Assembly (NCBI RefSeq): GCF_000024725.1
Contig: NC_013960.1
Location: 2,652,001-2,716,000 of the forward strand
Direction of reading: 5' to 3'
Source of the DNA: Nitrosococcus halophilus Nc 4
Lineage (GTDB): Bacteria > Pseudomonadota > Gammaproteobacteria > Nitrosococcales > Nitrosococcaceae
Length of the DNA stretch: 64,000 nucleotides
Under the pieces are notes generated by a model. That model was not told where the DNA came from, ran no database searches, and was given only the letters and a program-made list of their open reading frames with translations. Made by a program: the position numbers and the translations under genes. Positions 43,881 through 50,999 of this stretch are shown here, in pieces; position 1 is the first letter of the stretch, and each line of letters opens with the position of its first letter.

Positions 43881-44015
43881 ATGAAACCAATGAAACGTTG
43901 TTTATTGCTGCTGTGTGCTTTGGGCTTTGCAGTGGGGCTGGCTGGCTGCGAGCTGCCACAGTCAGATATGTCACCCAATCCCGATAAGCTTGGGAACGCG
44001 GGGAAGCGCGAGTAA
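43881..44015 (+). CDS. Small lipoprotein (44 residues)
   Basis: ATG 43881 lies behind GGGGAGAG. The product MKPMKRCLLLLCALGFAVGL then AGC has a basic start, a hydrophobic core and a lipobox (GLAGC), leaving a mature peptide of only 22 residues, CELPQSDMSPNPDKLGNAGK plus RE. The signal is textbook, so translation is likely despite the length. Mini-lipoproteins of this size include entericidin-like and envelope-stress peptides, but I see no specific match. It stands alone; a strong terminator lies 390 bases downstream. Confidence 0.6.
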   Translation: MKPMKRCLLLLCALGFAVGLAGCELPQSDMSPNPDKLGNAGKRE

Positions 44016-44295
44016 GTAGTTGTGAGATTGGGGGGGGCGCGTCATGCTCCCTCTTCATCTTTATAGAGGGATATCTCTTCGGATTATGCCCTCGTATGAC
44101 CCAGCACCAGACTCCGCTCGCTCGCCCAGGCACTAACCAGGTGCAGCGGGCAGGGCTAGTTGGTTGCGGACATCCGAGCAATGACGGGCGGGAGGATATG
44201 GTGTCCGATAAGCCAGAAGAATCGACTTTTTTTGGCAGCTAAACAGGGAAGGCTTGTGCGCTTTTAAATTTTGAATTCTGCCTGGTACCTAAGGC

Positions 44296-44346
44296 GGCCT
44301 AAGGGGACTGTGAAAAATTAGCAGGGTAGGGGCCCCATCTTAGGCC
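44296..44346 (+). repeat. Eight-bp inverted repeat with internal palindrome, followed by TTTT
   Basis: GGCCTAAG (44296-44303) pairs exactly with CTTAGGCC (44339-44346), followed by TTTT (44347-44350). The 35-base loop includes the self-complementary GGGGCCCC. As RNA it would fold well. It may be part of a small RNA or an additional terminator. Confidence 0.45.
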
Positions 44347-44406
44347 TTTTAAAGTTTATTTTCATCAGAACCCATTAATCGCTTCTAGAAGCAGGGCGAG
44401 TTTAGG

Positions 44407-44431
44407 GGAGTGTTTTGCACTCCTTTTTTTT
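44407..44431 (+). terminator. Rho-independent terminator
   Basis: GGAGTG (44407-44412) pairs with CACTCC (44418-44423) across a 5-base loop, directly followed by eight T (44424-44431). This is a textbook intrinsic terminator for top-strand transcription. The nearest coding region upstream is the mini-lipoprotein, 390 bases away. Confidence 0.85.
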
Positions 44432-44642
44432 CTCCAGGGTTACTTTTTCGATTGGGTGCACAATTTGGTGAAAGGTGAGAAAATACTCAGACTGGAGTTG
44501 CAGGAGGGATGCCGGCACCAGTGCTATAGCGAGAAGGAGGCCTCTTCGCGGCAATCGAGGATTGGTTTAGGCATCATCTTCAAGCCGGATAGGCTGCAAT
44601 AGTTTAAAGATCTGTAGGAATAATCCTAATATTTGGCGGGAT

Positions 44643-44695
44643 GAGGGGGACGGCCTCGTTGTTTTCCCGATAATCTGATGAGGACGACCTTATTG
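44643..44695 (+). promoter_or_regulatory. Guanidine-II (mini-ykkC) riboswitch
   Basis: Two small hairpins with the conserved ACGR loops occur in tandem. P1 has loop ACGG (44650-44653) closed by GGGG/CCTC, and P2 has loop ACGA (44684-44687) closed by an eight-pair stem (44676-44683 with 44688-44695, with G-U pairs). The ribosome-binding site AAAGGAG follows within 12 bases (44701-44707), then the exporter start. Mini-ykkC RNAs bind two guanidinium ions and free the ribosome-binding site, and the downstream Gdx-type gene is exactly their usual target. Confidence 0.85.
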
Positions 44696-44714
44696 TCAAC
44701 AAAGGAGATGGGCA

Positions 44715-45035
44715 ATGGCTTGGTTTGCCCTCATTGTTGCTGGTCTATTTGAAGTCGGTTGGGCCGTTAGCCTGAAATTCACAGAAGGTTTTACCCGCCT
44801 ATGGCCAACACTTGGCACGATCGCGGCAATGATCGTCAGCCTGGGGTTTTTGGGAATGGCGTTGCGGACTCTGCCTCTTGGCACGGCCTATGCTATTTGG
44901 ACCGGTATCGGTATAGTCGGAACGGTGCTGAGCGGTATAGTGTTCTTCCATGAGTCCGTTGATATGCTTCGGATTATCTGCATTGGCCTTATCATCGCAG
45001 GAATCGTTGGCCTTAAGTTAGTCACACCGCATTAA
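44715..45035 (+). CDS. gdx: Guanidinium exporter, SMR family (Gdx/SugE)
   Basis: A 106-residue, four-helix small multidrug-resistance protein: MAWFALIVAGLFEVGWAVSL, LGTIAAMIVSLGFLGMAL, GTAYAIWTGIGIVGTVLSG and IICIGLIIAGIVGLKLV. The transport Glu is at position 13, and Trp16, Ser42 and Trp62 are at the positions described for guanidinium-selective Gdx proteins rather than EmrE-like drug pumps. It works as an antiparallel dimer exchanging guanidinium for protons. The preceding guanidine-II riboswitch supports the call independently. The older name is sugE. Confidence 0.93.
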   Translation: MAWFALIVAGLFEVGWAVSLKFTEGFTRLWPTLGTIAAMIVSLGFLGMALRTLPLGTAYAIWTGIGIVGTVLSGIVFFHESVDMLRIICIGLIIAGIVGLKLVTPH

Positions 45036-45444
45036 ATTAAAGCTTGTAGGAGTATAACTCACGGCATTGAAGTGGTAGCCATCCGGATAAATAGCGGAGC
45101 AGCGTTTATCCGGATGGCTCTTTCATGTGAGCAGAGGCTACATGCCAGTCCGGCTTTGCTTGGGATGAGCGCTAACAAGAGAGGCTGGGCCATGAATTAT
45201 CTATTTTTGCTTGCCCTCCCTTACTATGAAATAGATAGAGGCTTTGGGGGAAGGTTACTGAAGTTGTTAGTCCTATATTTCCTTGTGCTTGAGGTGGAGT
45301 TTTTGCCATCCTATAGCCTCTGTTTATGGACCTAGGGCAATCTTATGGTAGGCTGTGGCAAAGAGCTATCTTCCTTGCAAGCTAAGCTATTAATTATTTG
45401 ATTCGATGCAAAACCCCCTCCTTGGAAACTAACTTCAGATCGAA
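45036..45444. other. Intergenic region between gdx and the MarR gene
   Basis: About 410 bases. Apart from the perfect hairpin at 45077-45119 I see nothing coherent. An open frame through 45072-45335 starts inside that hairpin and has no family features. Confidence 0.5.
45077..45119. repeat. Perfect 15-bp hairpin behind gdx
   Basis: AGCCATCCGGATAAA (45077-45091) is exactly complementary to 45105-45119, with a 13-base loop, followed by CTTT. It probably ends or stabilises the gdx transcript, 40 bases behind its stop. The TCCGGAT core also resembles REP-type hairpins, so it may be a dispersed repeat. Confidence 0.7.
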
Positions 45445-45951
45445 ATGGATAAAGCGCAAATTACAACTTCATGGCTTATCACGCAGATCCACACCAATTG
45501 GTCAGAGGCCTGTAGTCCGACTTCAGACCTCGTCATTATGCTGTATCGGTCGGTGAGTCTAATGAAAGAGCGCATCAGGCAAGCTATTAAGGAACAGGGC
45601 CTTTCATTTGCTGAATTTGATGTGCTGTCAACATTGCGCACTGTGAACCCCCCTTACCAGCTGTCGCCCACTGAACTTTATCGACTGACCCTGTTTACGT
45701 CAGGGGGAATGAGCAAGCTTTTGCATAAATTGGAAAAAGAAGAATTGATTAGCCGCCATGTCAAAGCGACTGATAGCCGCTATCGTTATGCACGATTAAC
45801 TGAGAAAGGGAAGCTACTTACAGAACGTGTCATGGCTGCTGTCGCAACGGTGGAGTTGAATCTTATTGACGAACCGCTGAGTCGAGAGGATCAACAAAGA
45901 TTAAAACAGATACTTGGGAAGTTGTTGCCCTATTTAGAAGAGAGAGATTAG
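45445..45951 (+). CDS. MarR-family transcriptional regulator
   Basis: A 168-residue winged-helix protein: dimer helix (LVIMLYRSVSLMKERIRQAI), then LSFAEFDVLSTLRTV, the recognition helix LTPxEL-like block LSPTELYRLTLFTSGGMSKL, and the wing LISRHVKATDSRYRYARLTEKG. The wing with the D-x-R motif (ATDSRYRYARLT) is diagnostic of MarR. Such proteins usually repress an adjacent efflux or detoxification gene and release DNA on binding an aromatic ligand. The nearest candidate is gdx, 410 bases upstream, but that gene already has a riboswitch. Target unknown. Confidence 0.85.
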   Translation: MDKAQITTSWLITQIHTNWSEACSPTSDLVIMLYRSVSLMKERIRQAIKEQGLSFAEFDVLSTLRTVNPPYQLSPTELYRLTLFTSGGMSKLLHKLEKEELISRHVKATDSRYRYARLTEKGKLLTERVMAAVATVELNLIDEPLSREDQQRLKQILGKLLPYLEERD

Positions 45952-46132
45952 AGCGAGAGTATAAAAAACTTTGGGGTATTTCAGGTCATCTCTGACTGGA
46001 TTACCGCCAATTTTTCGGGGTAGGTTGAATGCTCCGGGTCTCACAATGGCTAGAATAATTTCTTATTGCGGCTCATGACACGTTCGTTGGTAATGTGTCG
46101 AACAGAGATGGCGGCGCCGATGTTCCTAAACC

Positions 46133-46456
46133 TCAAGCCAATCCCAGAAACACGGCTAGTACTCGGTTGACCTCCACCATCCGGTGATCATTCAAATGCC
46201 CGATCACTCGCCCCACCTTGTCTCGAGGGAGAGTTTGCACTTTGTCCACCATGATTTGGTTGGACTTTTCCAGGCCATTTTCTGGGGTCGCTTCTAGCGC
46301 TAGGCGAAACAGCGGGGTATCACGCAAGTGGCTGGTGATGGGTAATACGGTGATGGACGGGTGTTCGTCAAAAAGGTCTGACTGGATGATCAGTGCCAGT
46401 CTAGCCTTTCCATAGGCACTAGGTAGGACAACGGCCACGATGTCACCGCGTCTCAA
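46133..46456 (-). CDS. mazF: MazF/PemK-type toxin (mRNA interferase)
   Basis: A 107-residue protein: RRGDIVAVVLPSAYGKARLALIIQSD at its start, then ITVLPITSHLRDTPLFRLAL, SNQIMVDKVQTLPRDKVG and a C-terminal helix. This is the MazF/PemK fold, a sequence-specific endoribonuclease, with the conserved Arg and Ser/Thr in the LPITS and MVDKVQ strands. TTG 46456 overlaps the antitoxin's TGA stop, so the pair is translationally coupled. The frame is open further up to 46588, but that part lies inside the antitoxin gene and has no family match. Confidence 0.88.
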   Translation of the reverse strand: MRRGDIVAVVLPSAYGKARLALIIQSDLFDEHPSITVLPITSHLRDTPLFRLALEATPENGLEKSNQIMVDKVQTLPRDKVGRVIGHLNDHRMVEVNRVLAVFLGLA

Positions 46457-46662
46457 TCCCAGCCCTCCCGGTCCGCAGCCGCTTCCAGCCAGTCCAGAAT
46501 CTTTTGCTCTTGGGGATTCTCCCGGAGCATCCGAGACTGGCGCCGGCATTCCTCCTGGAACTCTGGCCGGCGGGTATCCGGCACCCAAATCTGGATCGGG
46601 CGCAGGCCGGCTTTGCGCAGCTGTTGCCGATGTCGGTTGACCCGTTCGGTAATCTCACTCAT
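46453..46662 (-). CDS. DUF3018/MazE-like antitoxin
   Basis: A 69-residue protein: MSEITERVNRHRQQLRKAGL then RPIQIWVPDTRRPEFQEECR and a tail ending DWLEAAADREGWD. RPVQIWVPDTRxPxFxxECRRQ is the DUF3018 signature, a family paired with MazF toxins. The front should bind DNA and the acidic tail should cover the toxin's active site. ATG 46662 lies 11 bases downstream of a perfect 22-bp palindrome, the probable autoregulatory operator. The gene overlaps the toxin start by four bases. Confidence 0.88.
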   Translation of the reverse strand: MSEITERVNRHRQQLRKAGLRPIQIWVPDTRRPEFQEECRRQSRMLRENPQEQKILDWLEAAADREGWD

Positions 46663-46673
46663 TTCGACTTCCC

Positions 46674-46699
46674 CTCATGTTACATGTAACATGAGTATA
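46674..46699 (-). promoter_or_regulatory. 22-bp palindromic operator and -10 of the mazEF-like operon
   Basis: 46674-46695 is a perfect palindrome centred on ACATGT, with arms CTCATGTTACA. On the minus strand a -10-like TATACT (46699-46694) overlaps its upstream edge, and the antitoxin ATG lies 11 bases beyond its other edge. This position suits repression by the antitoxin alone or the toxin-antitoxin complex. I see no good -35. Confidence 0.75.
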
Positions 46700-46796
46700 T
46701 CATTAATTTCTGAGTTGAGATGTTTTCCTGATAGAGCAAAGCCGCAACGGAGGTTTTTATGAATGCCTATTATCCGGCAATAACGGTATAGGCTGC

Positions 46797-47312
46797 TTAG
46801 TAGTGTAATAGAGAATGGATGGTGTAATTAGACAGTTTCTCCCGCCCCTTTAGAAAGTCTAGTTCGATGACAAAGGCACAAGCCGCGATGGTAGCCCCTA
46901 GACTTTCCACTAAATCGCAACTAGCCTTGGCGGTGCCGCCGGTGGCTAGGAGGTCATCTACCAGCAGGACATTGTCCCCTGGACCCAAGGAATCGGTATG
47001 GGCTTCCAAGCTGGCAGAGCCATATTCCAAATGATAGGAAATACTTTGTACGTCATGGGGAAGCTTGCCTGGTTTGCGTAAGGGGATAAAGCCTACCCCT
47101 AATTCCCAGGCGACCAAGGCTCCAAAGATAAAGCCCCGTGCCTCCATTCCGCCTACTGCCGTGATATCCTGGCCGAGGAAGGGGTGGAGGAGCTGGTGCA
47201 CCGCTAAACGTAGGCTGGCAGGGTCTCTAACCAAGGGGGTGATATCCTTAAAGAGGATACCGGGTTTGGGAAAATCAGGAATATCTCGGATTTTGGTTTT
47301 GAGCCGTTCCAT
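46797..47312 (-). CDS. apt: Adenine phosphoribosyltransferase
   Basis: A 171-residue purine-salvage enzyme converting adenine and PRPP to AMP. Typical blocks are IRDIPDFPKPGILFKDITPL, GGMEARGFIFGALVAWELG, GFIPLRKPGKLP, and the PRPP loop NVLLVDDLLATGGTAKA. ATG 47312 (MERLKTKIRDI) gives the standard length; the frame is open up to 47375 but that would overlap the divergent gene. The last residues are LLHY. The starts of the divergent genes are 48 bases apart, so one short region controls both. Confidence 0.95.
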   Translation of the reverse strand: MERLKTKIRDIPDFPKPGILFKDITPLVRDPASLRLAVHQLLHPFLGQDITAVGGMEARGFIFGALVAWELGVGFIPLRKPGKLPHDVQSISYHLEYGSASLEAHTDSLGPGDNVLLVDDLLATGGTAKASCDLVESLGATIAACAFVIELDFLKGREKLSNYTIHSLLHY

Positions 47313-47360
47313 CAATACTTCGCCTAAATAGCCTCGAAATCCATGAGGGAGGGACTTTAT

Positions 47361-47645
47361 ATGATTAAGGTTCAACAGACAAATGAAAATGAGCCGCTTG
47401 CTTTTACGGTCACCGTGACGGAAGGCTCAGGCGAGACGACACATCAAGTTACCCTATCGCAAGCGACTTACCAAAAATTAACCGGAGGTAAGGTGAGTGC
47501 TTCGGACTGCGTTCAGGCCGCCTTCCAATTTTTGTTGGAACGGGAGCCGAAAGAAGCCATTCTCAGGCAGTTCGACATCACCGTCATTTCCCATTATTTT
47601 CCCAATTTTGAACGTGAGTTGCCCCGCTACCTAGAGCGGTTTTAA
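47361..47645 (+). CDS. Conserved small protein of unknown function
   Basis: A 94-residue soluble protein, MIKVQQTNENEPLAFTVTVT onwards. The first half is predicted beta (FTVTVTEGSGETTHQVTL), and the second half helical (SASDCVQAAFQFLLEREPKE) with a closing FDITVISHYFPNFERELPRYL. I do not recognise a named family. It is divergent from apt and 5 bases before the ABC-auxiliary-like lipoprotein gene, so probably co-transcribed with it. The frame is open to 47343. The overall pattern looks like a real conserved protein rather than noise. Confidence 0.6.
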   Translation: MIKVQQTNENEPLAFTVTVTEGSGETTHQVTLSQATYQKLTGGKVSASDCVQAAFQFLLEREPKEAILRQFDITVISHYFPNFERELPRYLERF

Positions 47646-47650
47646 CTCCC

Positions 47651-48283
47651 ATGGCTAGCGTTGCTCCCTGGGGTTATGTTGTGGGGATGCTGGCCCTCGT
47701 ACTGGGGGGATGTACTTTCTTTGGTTTTGGCAGAGAGGCTTCACCTGGGGGCTATACCTTGGAGGTCGAGCGGGTCCTGGAGCCGCCCTCAGCCCAAGCC
47801 CGGGAACGGGTGCTAGAGGTGGTGCCATTTCGGGTTACCCCTCGCTATCGAGGGCGAGTTTGGGTCTATCGGGAGGCGGATTCCTGGTATCCAGCCGAGG
47901 GGGAGCAAGCTTTTCTCCTTCCTCCCCAGGTGTTAGTGACCGAGCAGGTGAGTGGCTATCTCAGACATTCAGGGCTATTTGGTGCGGTGGTGGAGGGGGA
48001 GAGCCGATTGCGGGTGACTCACCTTTTAGAAGGCGCAGTGACTGCCCTGTACGGTGATTTTAGTGATCCTAGGGCCCCGCGGGCTGTGCTGGAAATTCAA
48101 TTCTTTTTAATTGATCCCCGGGTCGAGCCCCCTAAGACTTTGCTGCAAACAGGTTTTCGAACTGAGGCGGAGATTTCCGAGGCCACCCCCCAGGCCCTCG
48201 TTCAAGGGTGGAACAAGGGCTTAGAGAGTATCTTGTGGAACTTTGAAAACGACCTGCGCCAACTGTTCAATAACCCCTTGTAA
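47651..48283 (+). CDS. ABC-type transport auxiliary lipoprotein (PqiC/DUF330-like)
   Basis: A 210-residue lipoprotein. The signal MASVAPWGYVVGMLALVLGGC ends in a lipobox. The mature domain reads LEVVPFRVTPRYRGRVWVYR, AFLLPPQVLVTEQVSGYL and RVTHLLEGAVTALYGDF, the fold of ABC-transport auxiliary components such as PqiC, which help lipid-shuttling Mce/Mla/Pqi systems at the outer membrane. Normally the MlaD-like and permease genes lie next to it; here none is near, so it is an orphan. It precedes gyrA by 136 bases. The family call is moderate. Confidence 0.65.
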   Translation: MASVAPWGYVVGMLALVLGGCTFFGFGREASPGGYTLEVERVLEPPSAQARERVLEVVPFRVTPRYRGRVWVYREADSWYPAEGEQAFLLPPQVLVTEQVSGYLRHSGLFGAVVEGESRLRVTHLLEGAVTALYGDFSDPRAPRAVLEIQFFLIDPRVEPPKTLLQTGFRTEAEISEATPQALVQGWNKGLESILWNFENDLRQLFNNPL

Positions 48284-48340
48284 GAAGAGAAAGTCCCTGT
48301 TATTGCCAGACTCTTCGGCATCTTTATAGTGCAATATGGT

Positions 48341-48365
48341 AAAATTCTCTAAAATTTAGAATTTT
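48341..48365. repeat. AT-rich inverted repeat upstream of gyrA
   Basis: AAAATTCT (48341-48348) and AGAATTTT (48358-48365) are exact complements around a 9-base centre, 55 bases before the gyrA start. Supercoiling-sensitive gyrase promoters are often AT-rich here; the dyad could also end the preceding transcript. Low confidence in any role. Confidence 0.35.
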
Positions 48366-48419
48366 TTACCTTCCACCCCCCAAAGTTCGATTAGATCCTA
48401 CGGAAACTGAAAGTCAACG

Positions 48420-50960
48420 ATGGAAGAAATAGCTCAGGAAGTCTTCCCGGTTAATATCGAAGATGAAATGAAGCAGTCATACCTCGATTACGCCATGAGC
48501 GTTATCGTAGGTAGAGCTTTGCCAGATGCCCGTGACGGCTTGAAACCGGTGCACCGTCGAGTGTTGTATGCCATGCAAGAGTTGGGCAATGATTGGAATA
48601 AGCCCTACAAAAAATCCGCTCGGGTGGTGGGTGATGTCATTGGTAAGTACCATCCCCATGGGGATGCGGCTGTTTATGATGCTATCGTACGGATGGCCCA
48701 GCCTTTCTCCATGCGCTATCCGCTGGTGGATGGCCAGGGAAATTTTGGCTCCATTGACGGCGATCCTCCCGCCGCCATGCGCTATACCGAGGTGCGCATG
48801 GCAAAGATCGCCCATGAGTTGTTAGCCGATCTTAATAAGGAAACCGTCGATTTTGTTCCCAATTACGACGAGTCCGAGTATGAGCCGGCTGTTCTCCCCA
48901 CCCGGATTCCTAATCTACTGGCGAACGGTTCTTCAGGTATCGCCGTGGGTATGGCGACCAATATCCCCCCCCATAATCTGGGTGAGGTGTTGAGTGCCTG
49001 TATTGCGCTTATTGATGATCCCTCCTTGGATATTGCGGGGATTATGGCTCACATTCCGGGCCCCGACTTTCCCACCGCCGGGATCGTGAACGGTAGCCGT
49101 GGCATCCAAGAAGCCTATCTGACGGGACGGGGACGGATCTTCCTGCGGGCCCGAACCCATGTAGAAACCGACGAGGCCAGCGGCAGACAAAGCATTATCG
49201 TCACTGAGTTGCCCTATATGGTCAATAAGGCCCGCTTGCTGGAAAAAATTGGTGAGCTGGTCAAGGAAAAGAAGATCGAGGGTATTGTGGGGTTGCGGGA
49301 TGAATCAGATAAAGAGGGCATGCGCATGGTGGTGGAGTTGCGCCGCAATGAAATGCCCGAAGTGGTGCTGAATCATCTTTATCTCCATACCCAACTGCAA
49401 ACTGTCTTTGGCATTAATATGGTGGCCTTAGTGGATGGTCAGCCTCAGGTGCTTAACCTGAAGCTGGCCTTAGAGGCCTTTTTGCGACACCGCCAAGAGG
49501 TGGTGACCCGGCGCACGGTGTTTGAACTGCGCAAGGCAAGGGAGCGGGCCCATGTTCTGGAAGGGTTGGCCATTGCCCTGACCAACATTGATCCAGTGAT
49601 CGCCCTCATTAAGGCCTCTTCAAGTCCTTCTGAGGCCCGTGATGGGTTGATAGCCCGTAGCTGGCCGCCGGGGGTCGTGATCGATATGTTGCAACGGGCG
49701 GGTGCCGAATCCTCTCGTCCTGAGGGCTTGGAAGCCGTCTATGGGCTGCAAGAAGGGGGTTATCGATTGTCTCCTGCCCAAGCCCAGGCCATTCTTGATA
49801 TGCGTCTCCACCGTTTAACCGGTCTTGAGCAAGGCAAAATCATTGATGAGTATCAGCAGGTTATAGAACTTATCTCGGAATTGTTGGAAATTTTAGCCAA
49901 TCCGGAGCGGCTAATGGCCGTCATCCGGGAAGAATTAGTGGAGATGCGCCAGCAGTATGGCGAACTGCGCCGCACTGAAATTCAGTATAATCACGTGGAT
50001 CTTCGTCTGGAAGACCTTATTCAAGAAGAAAATGTGGTGGTGACGCTCTCCCATACTGGTTATGCCAAATACCAGGCCTTAGATGCTTACCGTTCCCAGA
50101 AGCGAGGGGGTAAGGGTAAGTCGGCTACGGCCATGAAAGAAGAAGATTTTATCGACAAGCTCTTTATCGCCAATACCCATGATACCCTGTTATGTTTCTC
50201 AAGCCGGGGCAAGGTGTATTGGAAAAAAGTCTATGAGCTGCCCCAGGGGACGCGGACCGCCCGAGGTAAACCCATTGTCAATCTCCTGCCCTTGGAGGAG
50301 GGAGAACGAATTAATACGGTGTTGCCTATCCGGGAATTTGAAGAGGGTAAATATGTCTTTATGGTGACAGCCTCAGGGGTGGTCAAGAAAACTTCCCTGG
50401 CCGTATTTTCTCGGCCCCGTCCCAGTGGCATTATTGCTCTAGAACTGCGTGAGGGAGATCAGTTGGTCGGGGCAGACCTTACCGATGGCGAGCAGGAAAT
50501 TATGTTGTTTAGCTCGGGGGGGAAGGTCATTCGTTTTTCAGAGCAGAAGGTGCGGCCTATGGGGCGTACTGCCCGTGGCGTTAAGGGTATGGAGCTTCCC
50601 CCAGAGCACCGGGTGATTGCCCTTATCATCGCTAGGAATGGTACCATTTTAACGGCAACCGAGTTGGGGTATGGCAAGCGCACAGCTATTGCTGAATATC
50701 GTCTCCAGGGTCGAGGGGGGCAGGGAATTATCTCTATTCAGACGACCCCGCGGAATGGTCAAGTGGTGGGGGCGGTACAAGTGGAAGAAGAGGATGAAAT
50801 CGTTTTGATTACCAATCGAGGTACGCTCATCCGTACCCCGGTGTGTGATATTTCTCTTATGGGGCGTAATACCCAGGGTGTCAAGCTGATTAACCTCCTA
50901 GAAGGTGAACGGTTAGTGGGTGTTGAGCGTATTGTCGAGGATGGAGAAGCTGCAATATAG
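48420..50960 (+). CDS. gyrA: DNA gyrase subunit A
   Basis: An 846-residue subunit that cuts and rejoins DNA to introduce negative supercoils with GyrB. The N-terminal breakage-reunion domain has [40 protein letters not shown], the catalytic Tyr in [10 protein letters not shown] and [14 protein letters not shown]. The C-terminal beta-pinwheel carries repeated blades and the GyrA-box region QKRGGKGKS (about residue 560). At the quinolone-resistance position corresponding to E. coli Ser83 the sequence has Ala (GDAAVYD), while Asp87 is kept. It is first in a run of top-strand housekeeping genes. Confidence 0.97.
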   Translation: MEEIAQEVFPVNIEDEMKQSYLDYAMSVIVGRALPDARDGLKPVHRRVLYAMQELGNDWNKPYKKSARVVGDVIGKYHPHGDAAVYDAIVRMAQPFSMRYPLVDGQGNFGSIDGDPPAAMRYTEVRMAKIAHELLADLNKETVDFVPNYDESEYEPAVLPTRIPNLLANGSSGIAVGMATNIPPHNLGEVLSACIALIDDPSLDIAGIMAHIPGPDFPTAGIVNGSRGIQEAYLTGRGRIFLRARTHVETDEASGRQSIIVTELPYMVNKARLLEKIGELVKEKKIEGIVGLRDESDKEGMRMVVELRRNEMPEVVLNHLYLHTQLQTVFGINMVALVDGQPQVLNLKLALEAFLRHRQEVVTRRTVFELRKARERAHVLEGLAIALTNIDPVIALIKASSSPSEARDGLIARSWPPGVVIDMLQRAGAESSRPEGLEAVYGLQEGGYRLSPAQAQAILDMRLHRLTGLEQGKIIDEYQQVIELISELLEILANPERLMAVIREELVEMRQQYGELRRTEIQYNHVDLRLEDLIQEENVVVTLSHTGYAKYQALDAYRSQKRGGKGKSATAMKEEDFIDKLFIANTHDTLLCFSSRGKVYWKKVYELPQGTRTARGKPIVNLLPLEEGERINTVLPIREFEEGKYVFMVTASGVVKKTSLAVFSRPRPSGIIALELREGDQLVGADLTDGEQEIMLFSSGGKVIRFSEQKVRPMGRTARGVKGMELPPEHRVIALIIARNGTILTATELGYGKRTAIAEYRLQGRGGQGIISIQTTPRNGQVVGAVQVEEEDEIVLITNRGTLIRTPVCDISLMGRNTQGVKLINLLEGERLVGVERIVEDGEAAI

Positions 50961-50999
50961 CGAGGTCAGTGTGCAAGGGATATTAAAGAAGGTGAGAAT

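Larger units (their letters stand above)
44016..44642. other. Structured non-coding region
   Basis: About 630 bases without a credible gene on either strand. It contains a long stem (44296-44346), a strong terminator (44407-44431) and, at its end, the riboswitch in front of the exporter. A stable small RNA ending at the terminator would explain the layout, since no coding sequence directly precedes the terminator. Confidence 0.45.

Noticed and set aside
43879-44181. 100-codon minus-strand frame in the gene-poor region
   Set aside because: It overlaps the mini-lipoprotein on the other strand, has no ribosome-binding site, and its composition looks like antisense DNA.
44180-44431. 6S RNA (ssrS)
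   Set aside because: I looked for the long open-bubble hairpin and conserved G/C boxes of 6S RNA and did not see them.
45072-45335. 87-codon open frame behind gdx
   Set aside because: Its start lies inside the perfect hairpin, and the sequence has no family, signal peptide or conserved pattern.
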